Shown here: positions 51,581-60,112 of the stretch, in pieces
How positions within the stretch are numbered: the first letter of the stretch is position 1
Layout: the number at the start of each line of letters is the position of its first letter
Origin: Caballeronia sp. SBC1
GTDB lineage: Bacteria; Pseudomonadota; Gammaproteobacteria; Burkholderiales; Burkholderiaceae
Reading direction: 5' to 3'
DNA: 64,000 bases
Assembly: GCF_011493005.1 (NCBI RefSeq)
Contig: NZ_CP049158.1
Location: 310,001 to 374,000, forward strand
Program-made: the position numbers and the translations under genes
The notes under the pieces: model-generated
Told to the model about the DNA's origin: nothing
Databases searched by the model: none
The model's input: only the letters and a program-made list of their open reading frames with translations

Positions 51581-52753
51581 ATGCGACGTTCCGCGTTTTT
51601 CATCCGCGTCATCGGTATCGGGATTCTGTTTCACGTATATATTGGCGTGCGCCTGATTCCGGCTGCACCCGTTGGCGTGCCGCTGCGATGGCTCGCAGTC
51701 CTCGCACTTGTGGCTTCTTGCTTGCTGATTCCGCTCGGCATGGCCGCGCGCAATATCAGTCAGCAACCGCTGTCCGATCGCCTGGCGTGGATCGGTCTGC
51801 TCACCATGGGGTTCTTCTCCTCGCTGCTGGCGCTGACTTTTCTCCGCGATATCGTGCTGCTTGTGCTGCACCTGATCAGCAGCGTGCAAAAGGATACCGG
51901 CGGCTGGCCTGGTTTCATCGCGTGGAGTGCGCTTGGCGTGCCGCTGCTCGCCGTGTTGGTTACGCTGCTCGGCATCTACAGCGCGCGGCGGCGTGCCGGC
52001 GTGAAGAACGTCGACGTGCCTATCGAAAACCTGGCTCCCGCGTTGAATGGTTTCACCATCGTGCAGATTAGCGATATCCACGTAGGCCCGACCATCAAAC
52101 GTCATTACGTTGAAAAAATCGTGGCTGCGGTCAATGCGCTGTCGCCAGATCTGATCGCGGTGACAGGCGACGTGGTTGATGGTTCGGTGCCGCATCTCGC
52201 CGCCCATACGCGGCCGCTTTCCGACCTGAAGGCGCGGCATGGCGCATTCCTGGTCACCGGCAATCACGAGTATTACGCCGGCGTGGACAAGTGGATTGCT
52301 GAATTCCGCCGGCTTGGACTGAAGGTGCTGCTTAACGAACACGTGATTGTTGATCACGACGGCGCGCTTGCAGTCGTGGCCGGCGTGACCGACTACGGCG
52401 CGGGCAGTTTCGACCCTGCCCACAGGAGCGATCCGGCCAAAGCCATGCTCGGCGCACCAACCGATATTGCGTTTCGTCTGCTGCTCGCCCATCAGCCTCG
52501 CAGCGCACCGGCGGCATCGAAAGCGGGCTTTACGTTGCAATTGTCCGGCCACACGCATGGCGGGCAGTTTCTGCCGTGGAATTTCTTCGTCCGGTTACAG
52601 CAGCCTTTTGTTGCCGGACTCGAAAAGCTCAACGATTTGTGGGTGTATACCAGCCGCGGCACGGGCTACTGGGGACCGCCGATACGGATCGGCGCCCCGT
52701 CCGAAATTACGCGTTTGCGTCTGGTGAACGTGAGTGGCGCGCGTCCCGCCTAA
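51581..52753 (+). CDS. Membrane-anchored metallophosphoesterase
   Basis: A 390-residue protein. Residues about 5-140 hold four hydrophobic segments. The C-terminal calcineurin-like phosphoesterase (about 160-385) has all motifs: QISDIHVG (D-x-H), AVTGDVVDG (GD), VTGNHEYY (GNHE), LLLAHQP and SGHTHGGQ (GHTH). The enzyme is bimetal (Fe/Mn/Zn) and acts on phosphoesters; related YaeI hydrolyses UDP-diacylglucosamine-type or small esters in E. coli, but this assignment is loose. The start at 51581 was chosen because the frame before it is low-complexity. Confidence 0.9.
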   Translation: MRRSAFFIRVIGIGILFHVYIGVRLIPAAPVGVPLRWLAVLALVASCLLIPLGMAARNISQQPLSDRLAWIGLLTMGFFSSLLALTFLRDIVLLVLHLISSVQKDTGGWPGFIAWSALGVPLLAVLVTLLGIYSARRRAGVKNVDVPIENLAPALNGFTIVQISDIHVGPTIKRHYVEKIVAAVNALSPDLIAVTGDVVDGSVPHLAAHTRPLSDLKARHGAFLVTGNHEYYAGVDKWIAEFRRLGLKVLLNEHVIVDHDGALAVVAGVTDYGAGSFDPAHRSDPAKAMLGAPTDIAFRLLLAHQPRSAPAASKAGFTLQLSGHTHGGQFLPWNFFVRLQQPFVAGLEKLNDLWVYTSRGTGYWGPPIRIGAPSEITRLRLVNVSGARPA

Positions 52754-52983
52754 GTCCTGATTATCTGCCAGATTCAAAGATTTGCCCTTTGGCCGGTGTC
52801 CTGAAAAGGATACCGGTTTTCGCATCGAATTCCTGTTGAATCGAATCGAATATTATAAAAACAGAACAAATCCGATTTATTGAATACTTTACTCGATTGC
52901 TTGGTAATCGGTAATTAACGCGATTTCGTGGACAAAACTCAGGGATGCACTGTATAAATGGCGTTCGCAAATTAATGCGCTGG

Positions 52984-53018
52984 CGCGGCGAATAGAATTA
53001 ATTATTCTATTCGCCGCG
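52984..53018. promoter_or_regulatory. Perfect palindrome in the leader of the 53051 gene
   Basis: Fifteen-base perfect arms (52984-52998 and 53004-53018), loop TAATT. It ends 32 bases before the ATG of the exported-protein gene and has no T-run, so it is more likely an operator or leader hairpin than a terminator. Confidence 0.7.
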
Positions 53019-53050
53019 CGATTTAATTTCACTTCGCCCGGAGAAACGGC

Positions 53051-53638
53051 ATGAACGCAAAATGGACTGTGGCTTTATCGCTTGCCTTATTAACAGTGAC
53101 AGCGCAGGTTCGCGCGCAAACCGATCAGCAACTTTCCAGTGACGCTATTCAATCCGCGCTGAACGCACCGCCGAAGCAGCTTCATGCGCAGATTGTCGGT
53201 ATCGACACGGGCGCCAGGACCCTGACGCTAAAAGGCGCGAAGGGCCGGGTGATACCGGTGGCGGTCGGCAAGGAGGTCACGAACTTCGATGCCTTGAAGA
53301 TCGGCGATCGTGTAGATGTGCAGGTCAGGGACGCGATGCTGGTCAGGGCAACGAGAGCGTCGGCGAAGGGCGATGAATTGCGAAAACGCGTTGATACCGA
53401 GGTTTATGCGCCCGCGTCCGGTTCTCAGGGTTTCGGCGCAGTCCACGAGACAGAGATTGTCGCAACGGTGCAGAGTATCAATAGCAAGAATAAAACAATC
53501 ACCCTGCGTGGTCCATGGCGTACGGAGACGTTCGATTTAAGCTCTGAAATAGCCGCCTATAAATTGAAGCCCGGCGACACCGTTCACGCGGTATTGATTT
53601 CAGCCACGGCAGTGCAAGTGTCGCCCACGGCGAAATAA
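53051..53638 (+). CDS. Exported protein of two beta-rich modules, relative of 48138
   Basis: A 195-residue protein with a signal peptide (1-22, cleavage after VRA). Two modules: LHAQIVGIDTGARTLTLKGAKGRVIPVAVGKEVTNFDALKIGDRVDV (about 50-95) and IVATVQSINSKNKTITLRGPWRTETFDLS...LKPGDTVHAV (about 138-185). The same plan and the V..F/L..LK.G..V ends are seen in the 48138 protein, so they are probably paralogues that share DUF5666-like repeats. A clear GGAG lies 8-12 bases ahead of the ATG. Periplasmic; function unknown. Confidence 0.75.
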   Translation: MNAKWTVALSLALLTVTAQVRAQTDQQLSSDAIQSALNAPPKQLHAQIVGIDTGARTLTLKGAKGRVIPVAVGKEVTNFDALKIGDRVDVQVRDAMLVRATRASAKGDELRKRVDTEVYAPASGSQGFGAVHETEIVATVQSINSKNKTITLRGPWRTETFDLSSEIAAYKLKPGDTVHAVLISATAVQVSPTAK

Positions 53639-53673
53639 TGCGCGGACTTGATTAAGAATCAGCAAACGGACGC

Positions 53674-54510
53674 TTAAATGCGGATCAAAACCGCGCCGGC
53701 CGTGACGAGAGCACACGCCAGCACGCGCCGCGCGGTCAGCTTTTCGCGCATGAACAGCCAGCCGATCACAATGGCGAAGATCGAACTAAGCTCGCGCAAC
53801 GCGGAGACCATCGCAATGGGCAGATAACGAAACGCAATGATCACAATGGTGTACGCGATCATCGCGATCGCTCCGCCGCCCAAGCCTTGCAGCGAGCGTC
53901 GCGGGTCGTCAAGGAACAGGCGGCGCGGGCCGCCGTATCGATAAAAAGCCATCGCGGCGAGGGGCACGTTGAAGAGGAGGTACGCCCATGCGATATAGCC
54001 GAAGCCGCTGCCGGCTACGCGCACGCCAATGCCGTCCACGATTGTGTAAGCAGAGATAAACGCGCCCGTCACGAGCGCGGCCGGTACGCTTGCGGTGGCG
54101 AAACGGCGCTTACGGAATGCCAGGGAAATGATGCCGGCCGACACCAGCGTGACGCCCGCCAGCGCGAGCGGCCGAAGGTGTTCGCCCGCGAACACGAATG
54201 CGCCGGCGAATACGAGCAGCGGCGAGAGGCCGCGCGCAATCGGATAAATCTGCCCGAAATCACCAGCCTTGTAGGCCTTCGCCAAGGCCACGCAATAACC
54301 GAGCTGCAAAGCCGCCGATGCCGCAATGTACGGCCAGCTTTCGCGCGCCGGCGCGGGCACGAACAGCAACACGATTGCCGAACACACAAGGTAGGGGAAA
54401 GACATCATGCCGAACTGCCAGACACGGTCGCCGCTGGTGTGCAGGAAGGCGTTCCAGGTGGCGTGCAGCAACGCCGAGAACAGGACGAGCAAGACGATGA
54501 AAGGCTGCAT
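53674..54510 (-). CDS. EamA-family drug/metabolite transporter
   Basis: A 278-residue inner-membrane protein with ten hydrophobic segments and two EamA repeats (about 3-130 and 145-275). The N-terminus is MQPFIVLLVLFSALLHATWNAF; the repeat ends are FAGEHLRPLALAGVTLVSAGI and FMREKLTARRVLACALVTAGAVLI, the usual EamA finish. The substrate is unknown (metabolite exporter is typical). The frame can be read from 54564, but the ATG at 54510 suits the first segment. Convergent with the 53051 gene. Confidence 0.9.
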   Translation of the reverse strand: MQPFIVLLVLFSALLHATWNAFLHTSGDRVWQFGMMSFPYLVCSAIVLLFVPAPARESWPYIAASAALQLGYCVALAKAYKAGDFGQIYPIARGLSPLLVFAGAFVFAGEHLRPLALAGVTLVSAGIISLAFRKRRFATASVPAALVTGAFISAYTIVDGIGVRVAGSGFGYIAWAYLLFNVPLAAMAFYRYGGPRRLFLDDPRRSLQGLGGGAIAMIAYTIVIIAFRYLPIAMVSALRELSSIFAIVIGWLFMREKLTARRVLACALVTAGAVLIRI

Positions 54511-55243
54511 CAGGACCGCGGGAAGGGGGCTGCATACATGGCAAAGTAGGGCATTTGATGGCAAAAAGTGGCAAACGGTAAGGCGCCATTATGGCAGAGA
54601 ACGGGGGGCACGCTGATCGGGTACGCTGCCTGTCATGACAGTACCGCTTGAACAAGTGCTCGCGCGCGTTGCCTTCGACCGCATGACGCCTTTCTCAACT
54701 ACTCTCACCGAAGCGAAACCCATGCGCATAGGTCTTGCAGCAAGCCGACTACATCACAGCAGCCGCCTGGGCGCGCCATACCAAAGCAGGAATTCGGGAG
54801 TTGGACCTTGATCTTTGTGCAGTTGGGGGTACTTGCGATGTGATAGTCCGTCACGACCACGACCACAGCGTTACCCTCGTGGTCGCGATCGAAGATCGGT
54901 CAAGCTTGTGGCGCTCGATGGAGCCGATAGCGTCCTGGACAGGATGATCCAGCACGAAGCAGAGATTCAGTTGCTTGAACACGCCGTTACCGCGGTGTCC
55001 AACGATGTCATATGCATAGCGTCTCCCCGTGTGGCCACGCACGGGGCGGAAATGACAGAACAGCGCGCGAAACTCCGTCCGTGCTGATGCATGAAGGTAG
55101 GCGACTTGACGCTGAACTTGAAAAATTCAGGCGAGGGTCGTTGGGGGCGTGTGCGCGCTTTATGCGACGTGACCTCGCCGCGAGATTCATTCGATTCGGC
55201 TTCAGTCCGACAGGGTTTCCCTACTAAGAGCCGCAGCCCACGC
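54511..55243. other. Long stretch without a recognisable gene
   Basis: About 730 bases. Several short frames exist (54636, 54735, 54815 on the plus strand; 54851 on the minus), but none resembles a known protein and ribosome sites are poor. A GC-rich palindrome CCCCGTG/CACGGGG lies near 55025-55046. It may be the decayed remains of a gene; left open. Confidence 0.4.
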
Positions 55244-55711
55244 CTAGCGCGTTTCCGCTTCCAACTCTGCTGCATGGCTACTGCCGCGAATGTAGTGTTC
55301 CAACTGGTGGATCGTGAACTGTTGCTCGACGATCAGGTTCCTGACGAGATCGCCGATTGATACCATGCCGATCAGCAGACCAGCGTCGATCACCGGAAGA
55401 TGACGTACGCGGTTTTCGGTCATGATCGTCATGCATTCGTCTGTCGTTTGATTAAGGCGAACGTACCGGATGGTTTTCGACATGACATCGCCCACTGGTG
55501 TCTCTTTTGACAACCGGTCGTGCAGCACGATTTTCCGGGCATAGTCGCGCTCGGTCACAATGCCGGTGATGTGCTCTCCGGATGTGACCACGAGCGCGCC
55601 GATTTGTTTATGCGCCATCACCTTGATAGCGTCGAAGACACTCGCCGACGCCTCGATCGTATGAAATGACTGATCTGTTTTCGAGCTCAGCAATTGTGCG
55701 ACTGTTGCCAT
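55244..55711 (-). CDS. CBS-pair protein
   Basis: A 155-residue protein made of two CBS motifs, a Bateman module that binds adenine nucleotides or similar ligands. Motif 1 is IEASASVFDAIKVMAHKQIGALVVTSGEHITGIVTERDYARKI near residues 18-60; motif 2 is VRLNQTTDECMTIMTENRVRHLPVIDAGLLIGMVSIGDLVRNLI near 85-128. There is no other domain. The ATG at 55711 has TGAGGC ahead. It may tune an enzyme or transporter by energy charge. It stands alone; the zinc-ribbon gene is 76 bases upstream on the same strand. Confidence 0.9.
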   Translation of the reverse strand: MATVAQLLSSKTDQSFHTIEASASVFDAIKVMAHKQIGALVVTSGEHITGIVTERDYARKIVLHDRLSKETPVGDVMSKTIRYVRLNQTTDECMTIMTENRVRHLPVIDAGLLIGMVSIGDLVRNLIVEQQFTIHQLEHYIRGSSHAAELEAETR

Positions 55712-55787
55712 CAAGTGCCTCAATTAAGAAATAGGGTTGAGCTGCGGCTCGTGTTACGAGGGTATCCGCGCTCTTGAGCAGACATCA

Positions 55788-56108
55788 TCAACCGAAGTCG
55801 AACAGATCGCCGAGAAGAGACTTCTTCTTTTTGTACGGATAACGCCGGTCGCGATATTCGTCATCGCCGTAACCGTGGCGTCGATCGTGATCGTTGTAAT
55901 GACGGCCTTCGTCATGCCGGCGCGCGACCGGGGTGCTTACCGCTGGCGCCTGCGCTTGGCTGACAGATTCGTCAGCGGCGCGCTCGATCAGTTTGTCGAG
56001 CTCACCGCGATCCAGCCACACGCCACGACATGTCGGGCAATAGTCGACCTCGATTCCCTGGCGGTCCGCCATCAGCAGATCCGGTGTCTTGCACACTGGA
56101 CATTTCAT
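55788..56108 (-). CDS. Zinc-ribbon TFIIB-type protein
   Basis: A 106-residue protein. The zinc ribbon is residues 3-28 (CPVC...CPTCRGVWLDRGELDKLIER), a four-Cys zinc site of the zf-TFIIB family. The rest is His/Asp/Arg-rich (RRHDEGRHYNDHDRRHGYGDDEYRDRRYPY) and ends in KKKKSLLGDLFDFG. The ATG at 56108 has GGAGGC 12 bases ahead. Function unknown; such proteins may sense metal or bind nucleic acid. It is divergent from the NhaR gene. Confidence 0.85.
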   Translation of the reverse strand: MKCPVCKTPDLLMADRQGIEVDYCPTCRGVWLDRGELDKLIERAADESVSQAQAPAVSTPVARRHDEGRHYNDHDRRHGYGDDEYRDRRYPYKKKKSLLGDLFDFG

Positions 56109-56250
56109 TACCTTGCCTCCGTCGTCAAACACCTTAGCGAAGCCTCAATGTAGCGGATGTAGGCGTAATATAAAATTCGTATTTTTGGCGTCGATACTTC
56201 GAGAAAATCGATGTATTCGGATCTATCCAGGTATCGCCATGGAGGCATGT

Positions 56251-57144
56251 ATGAACTTCAAGCATTTGTATTATTTCTGGGCCGCGGCGCATGCGGGCGG
56301 CATTGCGCGTGCGGGCACGCAGTTGCACATCACGCCTCAAACGCTGAGTGGTCAGATCAAGCTGCTTGAGGACTCGCTCAATAAAAAGCTCTTCAAAAAG
56401 AGCGGCCGCAACCTTGAACTGACGGATGCGGGCCGCCTTGCACTTGATTACGCCGATGAAATCTTCTCGCTCGGGGCTGAGCTGGAAAGCGCGGTCAGAC
56501 AGGAGAAGGAAGCCGCGCGGGCGCAACTGCGTGTGGGCGTGGCGGATTCGGTTCCGAAGACGGTGGCCTATCGATTGCTCGAGCCGGCATTGAATCTGTC
56601 GGACTCGCTGCGGCTGATCTGCCATGAAGGCAAGCTGCATGCGCTCCTTTCGCAATTGGCCGTCCATAGGCTAGACCTGATCATTGCCGACGCCCCCATC
56701 CCGCCCGATGTGAACGTCAAGGCGTTCAACCATTCGCTTGGCCGCTCGACGCTCAGTTGCTTCGCATCCAAAGCCTTGGCGGCACGCGCCGCAAAAGCTT
56801 TCCCCGTATCGCTGAGCGACATGCCGGTACTGTTGCCCGGCATTGAGTCAGCAGTCCGAAGGAAACTCGATCACTGGCTGAAGTCGCGCATGATCTCGCC
56901 GCGCATTGTAGGAGAGTTCGACGACAGCGCGCTGACTCTCGCGTTCGGCCGCGAAGGCAGGGGTGTGCTGTTTGCTCCGACGGTCCTGGCGGCACAACTC
57001 AAACGAGAGCACGGTTTGATTGCGGTCGGACACATCGAGACAATTGTTGAGGAGTTCTTCGCGATCTCCATTGAACGCCGGATCAGCCATCCCGCCATAT
57101 CGTCGATCATGAGCACGGCGCGTAGCGAGTTGTTCAATGCGTAG
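56251..57144 (+). CDS. nhaR: LysR-type regulator, NhaR-like
   Basis: A 297-residue LysR regulator. The helix-turn-helix start, MNFKHLYYFWAAAHAGGIARAGTQLHITPQTLSGQIKLLEDSLNKKLF, is the NhaR form (YYFW, TPQTLSGQIKxLE). The effector domain follows (LRVGVADSVPKTVAYRLLEPAL; FDDSALTLAFGREGRGVLFAPTVLA), and the length equals E. coli NhaR, which activates the Na+/H+ antiporter gene nhaA. No nhaA is nearby, so the target here is open. The ATG at 56251 has TGGAGGCAT in front; another ATG is at 56239. Confidence 0.85.
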   Translation: MNFKHLYYFWAAAHAGGIARAGTQLHITPQTLSGQIKLLEDSLNKKLFKKSGRNLELTDAGRLALDYADEIFSLGAELESAVRQEKEAARAQLRVGVADSVPKTVAYRLLEPALNLSDSLRLICHEGKLHALLSQLAVHRLDLIIADAPIPPDVNVKAFNHSLGRSTLSCFASKALAARAAKAFPVSLSDMPVLLPGIESAVRRKLDHWLKSRMISPRIVGEFDDSALTLAFGREGRGVLFAPTVLAAQLKREHGLIAVGHIETIVEEFFAISIERRISHPAISSIMSTARSELFNA

Positions 57145-57515
57145 GTAACACCCAAGCCGTGTGACTTCATCCTCCGCCGACAGACATTTTCAATCCGCGA
57201 CAAAATGGGTTTACATGACGTTTAACTTTCCACTGTAACTATCACACGTGTTGCGCACTGTCATGTCACGCACCTCGTCTCGGCCCGCCAGCTTGTCTGC
57301 GGGCCTTTTTTATCACGCGAAACAATCGGGAAATTGCTTTCATATTTCTTTCGGTATTAACCCGATCTGGTAAAAACCCTGTCAATTCTTTCATTGTACT
57401 TACTTGATATATTACATATTGTGTATTCCATCGCCATCAAAATTGACAGCGGGCGATGACGGAGACGTCCATTCGGCGTCCCGAATACAAGGCAGAAAAT
57501 GCCAAGGAGACAGTG
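57145..57515. other. Intergenic region between NhaR and the OFA transporter
   Basis: About 370 bases. It contains a terminator at 57282-57311 and an AT-rich part at 57315-57430, which should hold the transporter promoter. Nothing else was seen. Confidence 0.4.
57282..57311 (+). terminator. Hairpin terminator
   Basis: GGCCCGC (57282-57288) and GCGGGCC (57299-57305) with a ten-base loop, followed by six T. It probably ends the nhaR transcript. Confidence 0.88.
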
Positions 57516-58820
57516 ATGGAAAGGAACCGCCAGGAAGGTGCGTCGCGGCTAGCGTCGCCCTGGATGCAGCTCGTGTTTGGCGTGATCTGCATGGCCATGA
57601 TCGCGAATATGCAGTACGGCTGGACCTTGTTTGTGAATCCAATCGATGAGAAACATCACTGGGGTCGAGCGGCGATTCAAGTAGCGTTCACGATCTTCGT
57701 GGTGACGGAAACCTGGCTGGTTCCTATCGAAGGTTATCTCGTCGACAAGTACGGCCCGCGCCCGGTTGTCGTCGCCGGTGGGCTGCTCTGTGCGATTGCC
57801 TGGGCGCTCAACTCGGTGGCTTCGTCGTTGCCGCTGCTGTATTTCGCGGCGGCTGTGGGCGGCGTGGGCGCGGGAGCCGTGTATGGCACGTGCGTGGGCA
57901 ATGCGCTGAAGTGGTTCCCCACTCGCCGCGGTCTGGCAGCCGGAATCACCGCCGCCGGCTTCGGCGCGGGATCGGCCGCAACCGTCGTGCCGATCGCGTA
58001 CATGATCAAGAGCAGCGGGTACGAAGCCACCTTCCTGTGGTTCGGCCTCGGCCAGGGGCTGGTGGTGTTCCTGCTCGGGATGGTGCTGTATGCGCCGCCT
58101 GCAAGCCTGCTTGCGTCGGTCAAGAGCGCGTTGAAGAGTGCTGTTTATAACGCGACGCCAAGGCAGGTCGTAAGCTCACCGATCTTTTGGGTGATGTACC
58201 TGATGTTCGTGATGATGGCCGCCGGCGGCTTGATGGCGACCGCGCAGCTGGGGCCTATCGCGAAGGACTTCGGGCTGCATGACTCGCCCGTCTCGTTGCT
58301 TGGCCTGACGTTGCCCGCGCTGACATTCGCATTGACGATTGACCGGGTTCTCAACGGCTTGACGCGGCCTTTCTTCGGCTGGATCTCGGATCGAATTGGC
58401 CGCGAGAACACCATGTTCATGGCGTTTGCGATTGAAGCAGTCGGCATCTTGTTGCTGTCCAGATATGGACAGAGTCCGGTGGCTTTTGTCGTGCTGACGG
58501 GTATTGTTTTCTTCGCGTGGGGCGAGATCTACAGCCTCTTTCCCGCGACTTGCGGCGATACATTCGGCCCGAAGTTCGCCGCCACCAACGCGGGCCTCCT
58601 CTACACGGCGAAGGGGACGGCTGCCTTGCTAGTGCCGTTCAGCAGCGTGATTACCGCTGCGACCGGCAGTTGGCACGCGGTGTTCATGCTGGCTTCGGGA
58701 ATGGCCGCGGCTTCGGCGCTGCTGGCGCTCTTTGTGCTCAAACCGATGCGCCAGGCGCACAAGCAGAAGCATGCATCAGCGGTCGCCGACATGCCGTTTG
58801 GTTCGATCTTGAAGGAGTGA
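57516..58820 (+). CDS. MFS transporter, oxalate/formate antiporter (OFA) family
   Basis: A 434-residue MFS carrier with 12 segments. The first segment, PWMQLVFGVICMAMIANMQYGWTLFVNPI, and GVGAGAVYGTCVGNALKWFPTRRGLAAGITAAGFGAGSA, are the OFA family signature, as in OxlT. It should exchange or import a small carboxylate such as oxalate or formate. The frame opens at 57456, but ATG at 57516 with CAAGGAGACAGTG ahead is the start. A cupin gene lies downstream on the other strand. Confidence 0.9.
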   Translation: MERNRQEGASRLASPWMQLVFGVICMAMIANMQYGWTLFVNPIDEKHHWGRAAIQVAFTIFVVTETWLVPIEGYLVDKYGPRPVVVAGGLLCAIAWALNSVASSLPLLYFAAAVGGVGAGAVYGTCVGNALKWFPTRRGLAAGITAAGFGAGSAATVVPIAYMIKSSGYEATFLWFGLGQGLVVFLLGMVLYAPPASLLASVKSALKSAVYNATPRQVVSSPIFWVMYLMFVMMAAGGLMATAQLGPIAKDFGLHDSPVSLLGLTLPALTFALTIDRVLNGLTRPFFGWISDRIGRENTMFMAFAIEAVGILLLSRYGQSPVAFVVLTGIVFFAWGEIYSLFPATCGDTFGPKFAATNAGLLYTAKGTAALLVPFSSVITAATGSWHAVFMLASGMAAASALLALFVLKPMRQAHKQKHASAVADMPFGSILKE

Positions 58821-58905
58821 CCATGCTCTGCGGCGGAGCTGATGTGTTCGTCGGCTTCGCTCGTTTCTAGTGAGGGAAAGGCCGGTGTTCATCTGGTCAC
58901 TTTTT

Positions 58906-59172
58906 CTATTTCCTGCCCACCAGGTAGCAGACGCCTTCGGGACCGCAACGCTCGCTATGTGTTTCGTTTGCCCTCAAATGGAACACGTCGCCTGGCTGAT
59001 AGCGCGTGTTTTTGTTGTCGACGCGCAGCGTCAGCTCACCTTCGAGAATCAGCGCCTTCGCTTCAAACGCATGCGCGTGGTCATCAAGAGACGCGCCGGC
59101 TTCTCGCTCCACGAGTACGGTGGTCTGAAAACCCTCGCGCGCGAGCATTTCGATGAAATCGTCGCGTTCCAT
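58906..59172 (-). CDS. Small cupin protein
   Basis: An 88-residue single-domain cupin. Motif 1 is ASLDDHAHAFEAKALILEGELTLRV near residues 26-50 (metal ligands H and E), motif 2 is YQPGDVFHLRANETHSE near 56-72. It is short for the family and has no fused domain, so the role may be ligand binding or a small dioxygenase-like reaction; open. GGGGAACG lies 10 bases ahead of the ATG at 59172. It is convergent with the OFA transporter. Confidence 0.87.
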   Translation of the reverse strand: MERDDFIEMLAREGFQTTVLVEREAGASLDDHAHAFEAKALILEGELTLRVDNKNTRYQPGDVFHLRANETHSERCGPEGVCYLVGRK

Positions 59173-59464
59173 GATCGTTCCCCTTCTAGCTGGTCTTTCG
59201 TCACCCACTTAATATAGGTTGAAATGACTGGACGCAGGGAGAGGATGCTTGGCATAGCGTTGTGCGGCGAACGTGGTGCTCCGAGCGCGTGCGGTCGACC
59301 GATGAGGTAGTGAAGGGGCTGCAGCAAGGGTAAAAGCGTTCAATTGTAGAGTTCTGTGTCCGGCGGCAATTATGACGATGGCGGTCGATATACTTTCCGT
59401 CCCATGTTGCCGGTGGAGCGCACTGGCAACAAGAAAAACAAGCGCCGAGACACGAGGAATTTCG

Positions 59465-60073
59465 ATGAAAACGATCAGACGCTCACCCCTTGCCAGAATT
59501 CTGTCCGATGTCTGGTGTGACGTGGTTCGCGACAGTTACTGCCAAGGCCGGTTGAACTCGGAAGGCAGTCTTCAGGCCGCACTTGTTGCGCTGTTGGACG
59601 AACGCTTCCATGCCCCGGGTGAACCCGAGCGTCGCATCTTTATTGAACCCGCGGTGAAGCTGACAAGTGAGACGGCCGGCACATTGATTCGCCCGGATAT
59701 CGTCATCTGCAACGCGCGTGAGGCGGTGTGTTTCATCGAGTTGAAATATACGCCGCGGACTTTGCCTGACACCGCTAAAGACATGAGTAGCCTGGCTGCC
59801 ATAGCAGGCGATGGGACCGTCACGGTAACGAGCGATCGTTATCGCGGCCCGGAACTCAAGACAAAAGCGTTCGGCGTATCCACGAACGCGGTGTTTGTCT
59901 GGGCAGGGATTCACAAGGGGAGCGCGGTGCAGTTTGCGGAATGGGATGACCCTCGGTTCGAGCCGCACTACTTCCTGCAAATGCACGCGGTGACGCAAGC
60001 GGAGCAGGAGCCTGCTTGCGAGTTCTTCACCAACGCATACAAGCGTCAGCGCAACGTCGACCCGGTTGAATGA
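59465..60073 (+). CDS. Stand-alone PD-(D/E)XK nuclease-like protein
   Basis: A 202-residue protein. The segment IRPDIVICNAREAVCFIELKYTPR (about residues 75-99) has the PD-(D/E)XK pattern: D in RPDIVI, then about ten residues, then E-x-K in IELKY. This is the core of many restriction and repair nucleases and of some holliday-junction resolvases. The rest has no name I recognise. There is no methylase or other restriction gene next to it. GAGGAATTTCG lies 6 bases ahead of the ATG at 59465. Function open: it could be a nuclease or a degenerate relative. Confidence 0.6.
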   Translation: MKTIRRSPLARILSDVWCDVVRDSYCQGRLNSEGSLQAALVALLDERFHAPGEPERRIFIEPAVKLTSETAGTLIRPDIVICNAREAVCFIELKYTPRTLPDTAKDMSSLAAIAGDGTVTVTSDRYRGPELKTKAFGVSTNAVFVWAGIHKGSAVQFAEWDDPRFEPHYFLQMHAVTQAEQEPACEFFTNAYKRQRNVDPVE

Positions 60074-60112
60074 TAGTTGGGGGCCATGCACTCGCATTGC
60101 CCCCAATCAAAC

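Noticed and set aside
51560..52558. A 332-residue leftward frame opposite the metallophosphoesterase
   Set aside because: Shadow frame; the plus strand has all five phosphoesterase motifs.
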